DNA of 24,416 bases from a virus. Below are positions 5,203 to 13,381 of this stretch, piece after piece (within the stretch, counting starts at the first letter, position 1; each line of letters begins with the position of its first letter). The stretch lies in IMG/VR virus record IMGVR_UViG_3300042879_005586, positions 1-24,416 of that record. The stretch is one strand, 5' to 3'. The notes beneath the pieces are model-generated. The model worked only from the letters and a program-made list of their open reading frames with translations, did not search any database and was not told where the DNA came from. The position numbers and the translations under genes were made by a program.

Positions 5203-7314
5203 ATGAAACCAATCCTAATTGTTGAAAACAATACAAATCCATTGAAGGAGAATGTTCAGGTTAGTGGTGGTAAAAAAGAATATGTTTTAGGTGGTATTTT
5301 CACAGAATTTGGTGTTAAAAACAGAAATGAGAGAATCTATACTGCTGATAAATTTATTCCATGTTTACAAGAACTCAATGAAAGAATTAACACAATGGGT
5401 GTTGTTTATGGTGAATTTGACCATCCTGATGTGTTTGATACTTCTCTTTCGAGAGCATCACATATTATTAAGAGGGCAAATTTTATTAAAGAGTCCAATA
5501 GAGTAGAAGGAGAGATTAAACTTCTTAATACTTATTGGGGTAAAGAGGCTAAATCTCTTGTTGATGATAATTGTCCAGTTTTTGTATCTTCTAGAGCAGC
5601 TGGTGTTACTGAGTCTGATGGTACTGTGACTTTAAAAAAATTATTTACCTATGATATTGTTGCTGATCCTGGTTTTGCATCAGCAAGAATGAGTTCTATT
5701 AATGAATCATTAGGTTTTAAAAAAGAAACTAACTTTAGGATATATGAAATGTCCGATGAGTCAAAAATAAACGATATATTCACTATGAACAAGAATGAAT
5801 TCGTTACCAAGCAACAGTTGACTGACTATTCTAAATACTTGATCAATGAAATTTCTAGTACTAAGAAGCAAGTTCAAACTGCTGTCAAGAGTGGTAATAT
5901 CAATCCAAAGAAATTAGAGCAACTTCTTGAGTATTATGAAGAGCTTAATAAGACAAATACACAAATGGTTAAGTATCTTGACTATTTAGCAGAAAAAGTA
6001 CAAGTTGTAGTAAATGAAAATAGTTCATTGAAATCAACAACTGAAAAACTTATTTCTCACAATGATTATTTAGCTGAAAATCTTGAAAAGGCAATAAATT
6101 ATTCTGAGTATTTAGCTGAAAATCTTGATAAGAACATTTCCTACTCTGAGTATTTAGCAGAAAACTTAGATAAAAACATTGCTTATTCTGAGTATTTAGC
6201 TGAAAATCTTGATAAGAACATTTCTTACTCTGAGTATCTAGCAGAAAACTTAGATAAAAACATTGCATATTCTGAATATATTGCTGAGAACCTTGATAGA
6301 GGTATTTCTTATGCTGAATATTTAGCTGAAAACCTTGATAATTCAATTGCTTATTCTGAGTATTTAGCTGAGCATGTTGAAGGTAACATTGCATATTCTG
6401 AATACATTGCAGAAAACTTGGATGATAATATTGCTTACTCTGAATATATTGCTGAGAATCTTGATAAGACAGTTTCTTATGCTGGAATGATTGCTGAGAA
6501 ATTAAATTCAGGTGCAGTTAATGAATCTAAAAAATCTACAAAAGTAGTTCCAACTCTTGAGGAAATGGGTTTTGAAGAAAATCCAATGGAAGAAGAGGAG
6601 GAAATGATGGCTCATGAGGAAGGAGATATGATGGCCCATGAGGAAGAAGAAGAAAATCTTCCACATTTAAGTGCTTCTGAAGAAGAAGTAAAATCTCAGG
6701 CTTGGGCTGATGAAGAAGCGGATGAAGAGGAAACCTATTCTTGGGAAACTGCTGAAGAAGAAAGTTCTGAAGAGTCTGAAGAAAAATATGAAAAAAATTC
6801 TGATACAGAATTATCTAAACAAATTGATAAATTAATTCAAGAGGCTAAAAAACGTAAAGTTTCTGAAACATCTGAAATGCATTTCTTGAAATTCTTGAAC
6901 AAACGTCAAGCTGATGATTTTTATAATCTAACACTTGAAGAACAAGAGCAAGTAAAACTTTATATAAATGAAAAAAGTTACTTCTCACAAGGTGAAGTTC
7001 TAAGACTTATCCAAGAAGCATTATCAACTAAAAATGAATCTCTAGAAGAGAGATTGATTAGATTGATGCCTGAAAACATTAAGCCAATCTGGTCCCAACT
7101 TAATGAATCTTCTAAGAAATCAATAATGTCACAAGCTAGACTTTATCCTGATTTAACAACAGAGTCTAATATTGAACATTTTTGGAATACTAGAAGTCTT
7201 AAGAAAAAAGAATCTGGTACTAAGAAACTAGTTTCAGTAGATCCTATCATTCAAGAAGATAGATTAGCTGAAAATGAAGTTAAATCCATCTTAGAAAGAT
7301 TCAAAAGCCTTTAA
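5203..7314 (+). CDS. 21: Prohead protease (gp21-like) fused to a scaffold-like repeat region
   Basis: 703 residues in three parts. Residues 1-180 are a herpesvirus/T4-type prohead serine protease: NERIY motif, GEFDHP with His74, FVSSRAAG with Ser129/130, and DIVADPGFA with Asp151/155. Residues 286-439 are eleven 14-residue repeats of the type YSEYLAENLDKNI, a helical rod likely to act as internal scaffold like T4 gp22. Residues about 450-530 are very acidic (runs of Glu), and the C-terminal 170 residues are a mixed charged domain with no family I know. T4 encodes protease and scaffold separately; here they are one polypeptide. Each repeat contains LAE or IAE, the gp21 cleavage consensus (I/L-x-E), so the mature protease could shred its own scaffold. 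Confidence 0.85.
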   Translation: MKPILIVENNTNPLKENVQVSGGKKEYVLGGIFTEFGVKNRNERIYTADKFIPCLQELNERINTMGVVYGEFDHPDVFDTSLSRASHIIKRANFIKESNRVEGEIKLLNTYWGKEAKSLVDDNCPVFVSSRAAGVTESDGTVTLKKLFTYDIVADPGFASARMSSINESLGFKKETNFRIYEMSDESKINDIFTMNKNEFVTKQQLTDYSKYLINEISSTKKQVQTAVKSGNINPKKLEQLLEYYEELNKTNTQMVKYLDYLAEKVQVVVNENSSLKSTTEKLISHNDYLAENLEKAINYSEYLAENLDKNISYSEYLAENLDKNIAYSEYLAENLDKNISYSEYLAENLDKNIAYSEYIAENLDRGISYAEYLAENLDNSIAYSEYLAEHVEGNIAYSEYIAENLDDNIAYSEYIAENLDKTVSYAGMIAEKLNSGAVNESKKSTKVVPTLEEMGFEENPMEEEEEMMAHEEGDMMAHEEEEENLPHLSASEEEVKSQAWADEEADEEETYSWETAEEESSEESEEKYEKNSDTELSKQIDKLIQEAKKRKVSETSEMHFLKFLNKRQADDFYNLTLEEQEQVKLYINEKSYFSQGEVLRLIQEALSTKNESLEERLIRLMPENIKPIWSQLNESSKKSIMSQARLYPDLTTESNIEHFWNTRSLKKKESGTKKLVSVDPIIQEDRLAENEVKSILERFKSL
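6058..6519 (+). repeat. Eleven in-frame 42-nt repeats (14 residues each)
   Basis: Units start at 6058 and follow every 42 nt without gaps. The consensus peptide is YSEYLAENLDKNI plus A or S; the first and last units are more divergent. At DNA level the pair 6100-6183 is nearly identical to 6184-6267, so the array grew partly by duplicating an 84-nt double unit. Confidence 0.95.
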
Positions 7315-7354
7315 TCTATAAAAAATCCAGTAAAGAAAATTTAAAGTTTTTTAA

Positions 7355-7370
7355 GGAATATATATAGATA
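7355..7370 (+). promoter_or_regulatory. AT box upstream of the capsid gene
   Basis: GGAATATATATAGATA lies 23 nt before the capsid ATG. The leader between it and the start is almost pure A, with no Shine-Dalgarno, as is usual in highly expressed Bacteroidetes genes. Candidate late promoter. Confidence 0.45.
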
Positions 7371-7393
7371 ACAAAAAAAAATTAAAAAAAAAT

Positions 7394-9148
7394 ATGTCAC
7401 ACATTAGAATTGACAAACAGAAGGCTCTTAAAAAATGGTCTCCTGTTTTAGAAAACATGGGTGTTACAGGCGAAGATAGACTAGATTGGATGTCAGAATA
7501 TGCTGAATTCCACTCTATCAATGAAAACGCTTATGTTAACGCTACTTTAGCTGGTATGGGTGCAGTTACATCACCTCAGCCTTCAACTTTTGCTGGTTTC
7601 ACTGATCCAGGTAAAATTGGACAAACCCTCGGTGGCCTTTCAACTGGTTCTGGAGATTTGGGTCAAAACCTTCTTCCAGTAGCTATGAAAATTGCTGCTC
7701 AGACTATTGGTCTTGATTTAGTTGCTGTAAAACCTTCACCAGGTCCAAAATTAGACCTTCTTTATATTGATTTCCAATATGATGATTTAGCTAACCCTGG
7801 CACTTTTGGTAGACCACAAATTTTCAAAGTTACTGCTGCTGGTTCTGGTCAACTTGACCAAGCTAAATTGAGCATCAGAGCTTCATTGACTGCTAATGGT
7901 ATCATTGAAACTTCAGATGGTCTCAAAGGTAAAAGACTTTGGTTAACAATCGCTACTGGTGCTGCTGGTACATATAATCAGATTGCTGCAAGTGTGAACC
8001 TAACAAGTGAACCTTCAACACCATATGGTGGTGTTGCTGAATTTTTAGGATTCTCTCGTATTGATGGAGCTCCAATTTTAAGAGCTTACAGACAAGCTAA
8101 TTCTGAAAGAGTGAATTCTCCTTCATATGCTTATACTTTCGATCCAGCACAGAACACTTTCCACATTGCTACTCAGTCAATGGTTGATTATATAAAGTGT
8201 ATTGGTACAGCTGCTGTTGCTCCTACTTCAATTGAACTCATCTCAGCTCTTGAAGACCATATTCCTGGATTCTCTACAAACTTCGCTGGCACAAGAACTA
8301 ATGATGCTTCTGGTACTTATCCAATGGATAGGCTTACTGATGATAATAGTTATGCTGGTGTTATTGGGCCAAAAATTTCTTCTAAATCAATCGCAGTTGG
8401 TACTATTGAAGTATCTTCAGCTCTTAGAAGAACTGAAATCGAAGACATCAAAGCTAACACTGGTATGGATATCGTTCAGAAGATGGAGTCAATCCTTGTA
8501 AATGAACTTTCTCAAACAATCTCTAAGCAAATTGTTTCTAAGATTTTTGAAATGGGTGATTTGAACAGACTATCTGCTCCACTACAATCTACAAAGACTG
8601 TATATGGAACTCCAGGTTTAACTGCGACAACTATCTTTGACCTTGACACTGATTATGCATCTGGAACATTAGGTGGTGAAACTACACATGCTGTACAAAG
8701 AAAACTCATCACTAAAATGGTACATGCTTCTAACTTCATCGCAACTGAAGGTCGTGTTGGACCTGCTCAATTTGCTGTGACTAATGGAGGTATTGCTGCA
8801 GCTCTTATGGACATTGCTGGTTACACAATTAACCCAACCAAGTCTAAAATCAATGGTTCTGGACAACTTTATCCAGTTGGTCAAATTGGTGATATCCAGA
8901 TCTATGTAGATCCTTATATGAAGTATAATGATGACAGAATTGTCATTGGTAGAAAGAATAACCCAGATCAACCTGGTATTATTTTCGTACCTTACTTAAT
9001 GGCTCAATCAATCAGCCTTATATCTGAAGCAACATTCGCTCCAAGATTGTTACTTAGATCAAGATATGCAGTTGCTGAAGTAGGTTGGTATCCACAGAAG
9101 CAATTCATGACATTATCAGTTATTGATTCTAATCAATACCTTAACTAA
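7394..9148 (+). CDS. 23: Major capsid protein, T4 gp23-like
   Basis: 584 residues (T4 gp23 has 521). It forms the hexamers of the head shell. Supporting features are an N-terminal charged helical propeptide, the region LAGMGAVTSPQPS followed by NLLPVAMKIAAQTIGLDLVA, which aligns with the gp23 start of the mature fold, the strands LDLLYIDFQYDD, and the C-terminal SRYAVAEVGWYPQKQFMTL typical of this family. A candidate propeptide cleavage site fitting the gp21 rule is I42-N-E44 before Asn45. Codon use is enriched in C-ending codons compared with neighbours (GCTGCT, AACCTT), as expected for a very highly expressed gene. A strong terminator follows. No separate vertex protein (gp24) is seen nearby. 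Confidence 0.92.
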   Translation: MSHIRIDKQKALKKWSPVLENMGVTGEDRLDWMSEYAEFHSINENAYVNATLAGMGAVTSPQPSTFAGFTDPGKIGQTLGGLSTGSGDLGQNLLPVAMKIAAQTIGLDLVAVKPSPGPKLDLLYIDFQYDDLANPGTFGRPQIFKVTAAGSGQLDQAKLSIRASLTANGIIETSDGLKGKRLWLTIATGAAGTYNQIAASVNLTSEPSTPYGGVAEFLGFSRIDGAPILRAYRQANSERVNSPSYAYTFDPAQNTFHIATQSMVDYIKCIGTAAVAPTSIELISALEDHIPGFSTNFAGTRTNDASGTYPMDRLTDDNSYAGVIGPKISSKSIAVGTIEVSSALRRTEIEDIKANTGMDIVQKMESILVNELSQTISKQIVSKIFEMGDLNRLSAPLQSTKTVYGTPGLTATTIFDLDTDYASGTLGGETTHAVQRKLITKMVHASNFIATEGRVGPAQFAVTNGGIAAALMDIAGYTINPTKSKINGSGQLYPVGQIGDIQIYVDPYMKYNDDRIVIGRKNNPDQPGIIFVPYLMAQSISLISEATFAPRLLLRSRYAVAEVGWYPQKQFMTLSVIDSNQYLN

Positions 9149-9163
9149 TAATGAATTAGAAAA

Positions 9164-9191
9164 AAAACCTCCCTTCTGGGAGGTTTTTTTT
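9164..9191 (+). terminator. Rho-independent terminator after the capsid gene
   Basis: Stem AACCTCCC / GGGAGGTT with loop TTCT, followed by eight T residues. It ends the head-gene transcript 16 nt after the capsid stop. Confidence 0.93.
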
Positions 9192-9200
9192 GATATATAA
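9192..9200 (+). promoter_or_regulatory. AT box upstream of a small gene
   Basis: GATATATAA directly follows the terminator T-run and lies 13 nt before the ATG at 9214. Candidate promoter restarting transcription after the capsid terminator. Confidence 0.4.
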
Positions 9201-9213
9201 AAGAAAAAAATTT

Positions 9214-9408
9214 ATGCAAAGAGATAATTTAAGTTTGATTAGAGATACTAGTAAAATTTCAAAAGATGATGAAAATATCTTGAGGGAAAAATTTGTTTCT
9301 GACTATTCTAGAAAAAAAGGATGGGATAAGGAAAATTTATCACCAACACAAATGTTGGAAATTGTACAGCAAAACGAATATAAGAATCCTGGTTTAATAC
9401 TATCTTGA
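9214..9408 (+). CDS. Small phage protein of unknown function
   Basis: 64 residues from the ATG at 9214. An in-frame TTG at 9190 would extend it by 8 residues, but that extension lies in the terminator T-run and the AT box, so I prefer the ATG. The first half is charged and helical; the second half has KKGWDKENLSPTQMLEI and then NEYKNPGLI, which looks like a conserved small helical motif but I cannot name it. It sits alone between the capsid terminator and the glycosyltransferase. Confidence 0.55.
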   Translation: MQRDNLSLIRDTSKISKDDENILREKFVSDYSRKKGWDKENLSPTQMLEIVQQNEYKNPGLILS

Positions 9409-9454
9409 TTGAAACTAATTAATTATTAGTAATATAATTTTAAAAAAATATTCA

Positions 9455-10198
9455 ATGCAAAATAGTTATAAACCTAAATTCACTTATGTAATTCCTTTTA
9501 GATATTCACAAGACAGAATTTTACCTTTGAAAAGAGTTGTTGAGTGGTTATCTGGATTTCAAGGAATTGAAATATTGATAATTGAACAAGATAAACATTC
9601 AAAATTGGAAAATATGAATATGAAGGCTAATGTCATATTCTGTGAGAGTGAGTTACCTTTCAATAAAGCATGGGCTTATAATGTTGCGTTGAGAAGATCT
9701 ATATCACCAATTTTAATATTTGGTGATGCTGATTTTATAATGAATCCAAATGAATTAATTGAAGGATTGAAAACTCTAGAGTTTTTTGACTGTGTTTTGC
9801 CAGTATCTAATATTATAAGATTAACCCCACAGGAGTCAAGCATGGATTCTGGTTCAATTTTGAGAATTCAAAGAAAAGAATTACCTGGGAATATATCGGA
9901 TGGTATATCGATCTTCAAAAGGGATGCAATTCAAAAAGTTGGTGGTTGGAATGAGGATATTTTAGGTAATGGGTTTTGTAATAAATTTCAAGATTTGAAG
10001 ATTAAAAAGATGTTGAATTATAAAATTTTGAACTATAGTGGATATTCTTTGTTTCACAGGCAATCCCCATTTGACCAAAATTTGTTTGATAGGAATAAAC
10101 AAATTTATGACTATTACTGTCAAGATTCCTCAGATTTAAATTTACATATAAATACCACAGTACCAAAAAGTGGCTTCAAAAATAAATACCAGTTTTAA
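9455..10198 (+). CDS. Glycosyltransferase, GT-A fold (GT2/galactosyltransferase-like)
   Basis: 247 residues. The N-terminal half has the nucleotide-sugar fold: YVIPFRYSQDR, ILIIEQD, then the substrate-recognition stretch FNKAWAYNVALR and the metal-binding D91-A-D93 in LIFGDADFI. The second half has the acceptor-site motif GGWNEDILGNGFCNK with a later Asp (FQDLKIKK), as in family 2/7 galactosyltransferases. The enzyme would transfer a sugar to an unknown acceptor: phage structural protein, modified DNA base or host surface glycan are all possible. It has no membrane segment, so it is cytosolic. It ends convergently with the next gene inside a shared hairpin. Confidence 0.8.
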   Translation: MQNSYKPKFTYVIPFRYSQDRILPLKRVVEWLSGFQGIEILIIEQDKHSKLENMNMKANVIFCESELPFNKAWAYNVALRRSISPILIFGDADFIMNPNELIEGLKTLEFFDCVLPVSNIIRLTPQESSMDSGSILRIQRKELPGNISDGISIFKRDAIQKVGGWNEDILGNGFCNKFQDLKIKKMLNYKILNYSGYSLFHRQSPFDQNLFDRNKQIYDYYCQDSSDLNLHINTTVPKSGFKNKYQF

Positions 10199-10210
10199 TA
10201 AACTGGTATT
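10185..10210. terminator. Convergent terminator hairpin spanning two stop codons
   Basis: A perfect 11-bp stem (10185-10195 with 10200-10210) and TAAT loop. The loop holds the stop of the glycosyltransferase, and the stop of the minus-strand gene overlaps the same bases. On the minus strand the stem is followed by a T-rich tract, so termination of the minus operon is better supported than of the plus gene. Confidence 0.65.
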
Positions 10211-10770
10211 CTTACTTTGTCATACTTCATGAGTAATTGATATAAATTATCATATTCTAGATTTATATCAATTATTTCTTTTTTAATCCAGTCTTTATTA
10301 TCAAAGTATTCCAAAATCATCCCTTTTTTTAGTTCACTCTTTTCTTTTGGAAAATAAAATCTTTGTTTTTCTAAAAAAGAAAAAGAAACTCCATTGTATA
10401 GATAAGTTTTGTTGTCCAAGTTAGAATCATAAATTGTAATACTCATTGATTTTTCCTCACCAGAATTACTAATTTTAGTGGCATCAGTTTGGCCTTTGTA
10501 TTTCACAATAGCGTTGTTCTGTTTAAAAGTTTCTAAAAGGTAGAGACAATCCTCCCTCAAAATATCATTATTTGATACATTTTGTAAAGCAATAAATGAA
10601 TTCTCTAATTCCCCTTTATAGTGACCCTTCACAGCGATTACAGTATAGTCTTTTGAGTAAAGAATGCTTGATGCCTTTTCACAAAGAAGATTATTTTCAA
10701 CTTTTGTTAAATCTTGTTGCTCTGGTGAGAAAAGTATGTAGGATATATCAGTTCCGTTCAAATTAAACAT
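10195..10770 (-). CDS. Phage protein of unknown function
   Basis: 191 residues, soluble. The N-terminal half contains SKDYTVIAVKGHYKGELENS and then a helix followed by FKQNNAIVKYKGQ. This recalls in general layout small phage or bacterial proteins of the DUF3293 type, but I am not confident. The second half has strands SITIYDSN and VSFSFLEKQRFYFP. Its start overlaps the end of the polymerase-like gene by 8 nt, so it is co-translated with it and is the last gene of this minus operon. Confidence 0.55.
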   Translation of the reverse strand: MFNLNGTDISYILFSPEQQDLTKVENNLLCEKASSILYSKDYTVIAVKGHYKGELENSFIALQNVSNNDILREDCLYLLETFKQNNAIVKYKGQTDATKISNSGEEKSMSITIYDSNLDNKTYLYNGVSFSFLEKQRFYFPKEKSELKKGMILEYFDNKDWIKKEIIDINLEYDNLYQLLMKYDKVRIPVY

Positions 10771-12025
10771 ATGAATATATATTAATATCTGAATTCTGGA
10801 CTTCTATTGTATTGACTCCAAATTCTAAATCTAAATATTTGTCAAATATTTCTTTTACAAAATTCTTTTGTGATGAAGGACAAATGATACTATCATGTAC
10901 TGTTAATAAATGAATATTTGGGTTTATATTAGTAATTTCTTTTATAACTTTGTTATAGATAAAATCAGATTCTAAATTCTGTAGATTATATGACAAAGTT
11001 TTATAACCACCATTTATTTTCTTAAAGTGTTTTATAAAGATGTAAATTGTTGGAAAACTTTTTTCAAACATTTTATCATATTTATTTGGGTAATTTTTTC
11101 CAAAAAATACTTTATAAATACATTCTTTGATAATCTTTTTTTCTTTTACTGTAGTCTGATTCATAAAATGTTCATAAAATTTACCTTGTTTGGTCAAAAA
11201 TTTAAAAAGTTCAAATTCATTACTATCAACTAAATCCAATCCAAATTGTTCAATCAATTTAGTTAAAAAAAGAGGTTGTGAGTTCTTGATATCAATTTCA
11301 AAAGTTTCCTCACCATCTATCAATAGACAATTCTTTCTGAGGAATGATTTTAGGATTGTAAAATTTGTATGCATTCTACCATAATTATCAAAATGATAAA
11401 ATATGTGTTTATCATTGATGCACTCTACACTATACTTGTTTCTTTGATAAATATCATAATCTTGTATGGTGGAGTCCAAAAAAAATATAGACCTTGAATA
11501 GTCTATTTCAACATAGAACAAATCAGATACTAACTTTTTCTTAATTTCTGCATCAATTTTATTATTAATAAAATCTTCTTTTATTACAGATGAAACAGCA
11601 TTTTTGTATTTTTTCAGTAAAGTTCTGTCTGAATTCTTGAATCTTGTTATTTGTTTTTTGAAAACATTGTCATCCAACTTATAAACTCTTGCGTTTTTAC
11701 CTTTTAAATGTTTTTTTGTAAGTTTCAAAACATTATTTTCACTCAGGTAATTTATGTAGTAGTTATATAAATGTCCGTACTTTTCTTTTAAAACTACTGA
11801 TGATAAATTGAATGAATTTTCTTTTGTGAAATAATACTTGAGAATTAAATTATGAACTATATCAATCAGATAGGATGATTTAATTTTTTGTCCATTGTAG
11901 AATATATTCTCTACTTTAGATTCTTTGAGAAGGCAAGTTGGTAGGAATTGGATACTATGTTTCTTCTTATCCAAATTTTTGAATACATCAAATTTGGGTT
12001 TGAATTCTTTTACTAATTTCATCAT
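10763..12025 (-). CDS. Putative divergent polymerase with family-A-like palm motifs and N-terminal winged helix
   Basis: 420 residues. I see no annotated family with certainty. Around residues 55-117 there is a winged-helix-like segment (SSVVLKEKYGHLYNYYINYL, then VLKLTKKHLKGKNARVYKL). From 207 onward come motifs in the order expected for a family A DNA polymerase or T7-type RNA polymerase palm: GRMHT with Arg217, LRKN with Arg230, EIDIKNSQPLFL with Asp245 (motif A-like), IYKVFFGKNYP (fingers-like), LQNLESDFIYNKVI (like the QGTAADiik helix) and LLTVHDSIICPS with His377-Asp378 (motif C-like). The protein is much shorter than true Pol I. Similar proteins exist, as I recall, on Bacteroidetes mobile elements. 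Activity (DNA or RNA polymerase, primase-like or none) is inference. Confidence 0.55.
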   Translation of the reverse strand: MMKLVKEFKPKFDVFKNLDKKKHSIQFLPTCLLKESKVENIFYNGQKIKSSYLIDIVHNLILKYYFTKENSFNLSSVVLKEKYGHLYNYYINYLSENNVLKLTKKHLKGKNARVYKLDDNVFKKQITRFKNSDRTLLKKYKNAVSSVIKEDFINNKIDAEIKKKLVSDLFYVEIDYSRSIFFLDSTIQDYDIYQRNKYSVECINDKHIFYHFDNYGRMHTNFTILKSFLRKNCLLIDGEETFEIDIKNSQPLFLTKLIEQFGLDLVDSNEFELFKFLTKQGKFYEHFMNQTTVKEKKIIKECIYKVFFGKNYPNKYDKMFEKSFPTIYIFIKHFKKINGGYKTLSYNLQNLESDFIYNKVIKEITNINPNIHLLTVHDSIICPSSQKNFVKEIFDKYLDLEFGVNTIEVQNSDINIYSYV

Positions 12026-12061
12026 GGGTTATAAAAATAACCTGAATAATTGTTTCAGAAA

Positions 12062-13381
12062 TTATTGTTTAGTGATTTCACCAGGTATTTTTCCTGGGAA
12101 TTTACCCTTTTTCTTATCTTTTTCCTCTGAGCCTCTTTCTATTTCAGTATAGACATCTGGATATACTTGCTCTTCTGAATCCACATCATATTTAATATCA
12201 AAAAACTCCCCAAAATCAACTAGACCACTTCTGGTGAGTTCTATTTCACTCTTCTTATTGAAATATTCATCAATCTTTTTTTGTATAATATCAACAAATT
12301 GATTGAATATATTAATTGTAGAATCTGTAAATATTCCTATTGGTTTTTTTCTTTTTTTATTAAATGATCCAAGTATAACTTTGAAACAGTATTCTAACTT
12401 TTTTTCTTGCTCTATATAATTTTTGGTAAGTTTATTAGGTATTAATTCTGTATTGATTCTGAACTTATCTTTATCAAAAAACTGTGGGACTATAAAATCA
12501 AAATTTATCAAATCATCTTTAACCTCTGATAAGTAGATGTTGAACAATTTACAAATAAGATTGAGGTATACTTCATCCCTCTTGTTACCATTTGGTTTTA
12601 TAGTTGATAAATCAATGGATTGACAAAAATTTAGGAAATTTATTAGGATTAGTGTATAAATTTCTACAAACTCAGTTGAATTTCCCTCAGAAATTTTTTT
12701 ATAAAGGGGGTTCAGAATTTCAAATGAAACATTTTGGTCTTCTACCCTCAATATAAGTTTTTCAAGATTGTTTTGAAATTCATCTTCCATCAGGAATGAA
12801 TTTTGAGTATTTGGGTTTAAAATCTTATAGAAAAAATAGGCAAATGACTTCTCTCCAAATACATAATCCAAATCTTGTTCACTTGTATTGAGAAAATACT
12901 TTATTGCTTCTTTTGTTTGGTCACTTAACTTACCTTTGAATATTACTGGTATTGAATCAACTTCTAATAATCTTGCATACTCATCAATTTCTTCCATTGT
13001 ATAATCAAATTTATTACCTTTACAGATTGATATCAATACTAAGTTATTTTTTGGAATCCTTGAATATTCTATATTGGCTGGTTGGTTGTCAGGAAAATAC
13101 TCAAAACAAAACCACCACTTTCTATTTAGTAGTCCCAAAACCCTTTCAGAAAGGTTGTCAAAAAAGTCAATAGCATTATTATAATAATTTTGCATTGCTA
13201 AATCTATAAGATTGATTGGGTCAGAAGATAAAGATTTTGCTTTTATTGTGAATTTATGACCATTCCAATTCACATAAATCTTACTTCCCTGAATATCCTC
13301 TAAGATTATTAATTCACTATCCAAAACTTGGCTTAGAGAATTGTCATCTGATATTTCACTCAAATTCATTAATTTTGACAT
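12062..13381 (-). CDS. Unknown phage protein, possible degenerate RNA-ligase-like fold
   Basis: 439 residues. The first 170 residues recall the nucleotidyltransferase domain of RNA ligases: LEDIQGSKIYVNWNG, FTIKAKSL, then WWFCFEYFPDNQPANIEY, NLVLISI and VDSIPVIFKGKLS. However, the catalytic Lys expected in an E-K-x-D-G motif is absent (here E-D-I-Q-G), so if the fold is right the enzyme is probably inactive or uses a different residue. The remainder is helical with no motif I know and ends in a Lys/Pro/Gly-rich tail KGKFPGKIPGE. It is the first gene of the minus operon reaching 10195 and is divergent from the NFACT-R gene across a palindromic AT box. Confidence 0.6.
   Translation of the reverse strand: MSKLMNLSEISDDNSLSQVLDSELIILEDIQGSKIYVNWNGHKFTIKAKSLSSDPINLIDLAMQNYYNNAIDFFDNLSERVLGLLNRKWWFCFEYFPDNQPANIEYSRIPKNNLVLISICKGNKFDYTMEEIDEYARLLEVDSIPVIFKGKLSDQTKEAIKYFLNTSEQDLDYVFGEKSFAYFFYKILNPNTQNSFLMEDEFQNNLEKLILRVEDQNVSFEILNPLYKKISEGNSTEFVEIYTLILINFLNFCQSIDLSTIKPNGNKRDEVYLNLICKLFNIYLSEVKDDLINFDFIVPQFFDKDKFRINTELIPNKLTKNYIEQEKKLEYCFKVILGSFNKKRKKPIGIFTDSTINIFNQFVDIIQKKIDEYFNKKSEIELTRSGLVDFGEFFDIKYDVDSEEQVYPDVYTEIERGSEEKDKKKGKFPGKIPGEITKQ

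Noticed and set aside
6050-6394. Minus-strand reading frame of 114 codons opposite the scaffold repeats
   Set aside because: It is the antisense of the 42-nt repeats; open only because the repeat unit lacks stops in that frame. Composition (Gln/Asn/Tyr-rich) has no sense.
6058-6519. Regular 42-nt repeats considered as a CRISPR-like array
   Set aside because: No spacers; the units are contiguous, in frame and encode a helical peptide repeat.
8202-8501. Frames inside the capsid gene (8202-8501 plus, 8669-8971 minus)
   Set aside because: Out-of-frame shadows of a strongly supported capsid gene; no start region or motif.
9190-9213. TTG start at 9190 for the small gene
   Set aside because: It lies in the terminator T-run and AT box; ATG at 9214 is a better start.
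12062-13381. Annotating the gene as an active RNA ligase
   Set aside because: The nucleotidyl-accepting Lys of the K-x-D-G motif is absent; similarity of the rest is only in layout.
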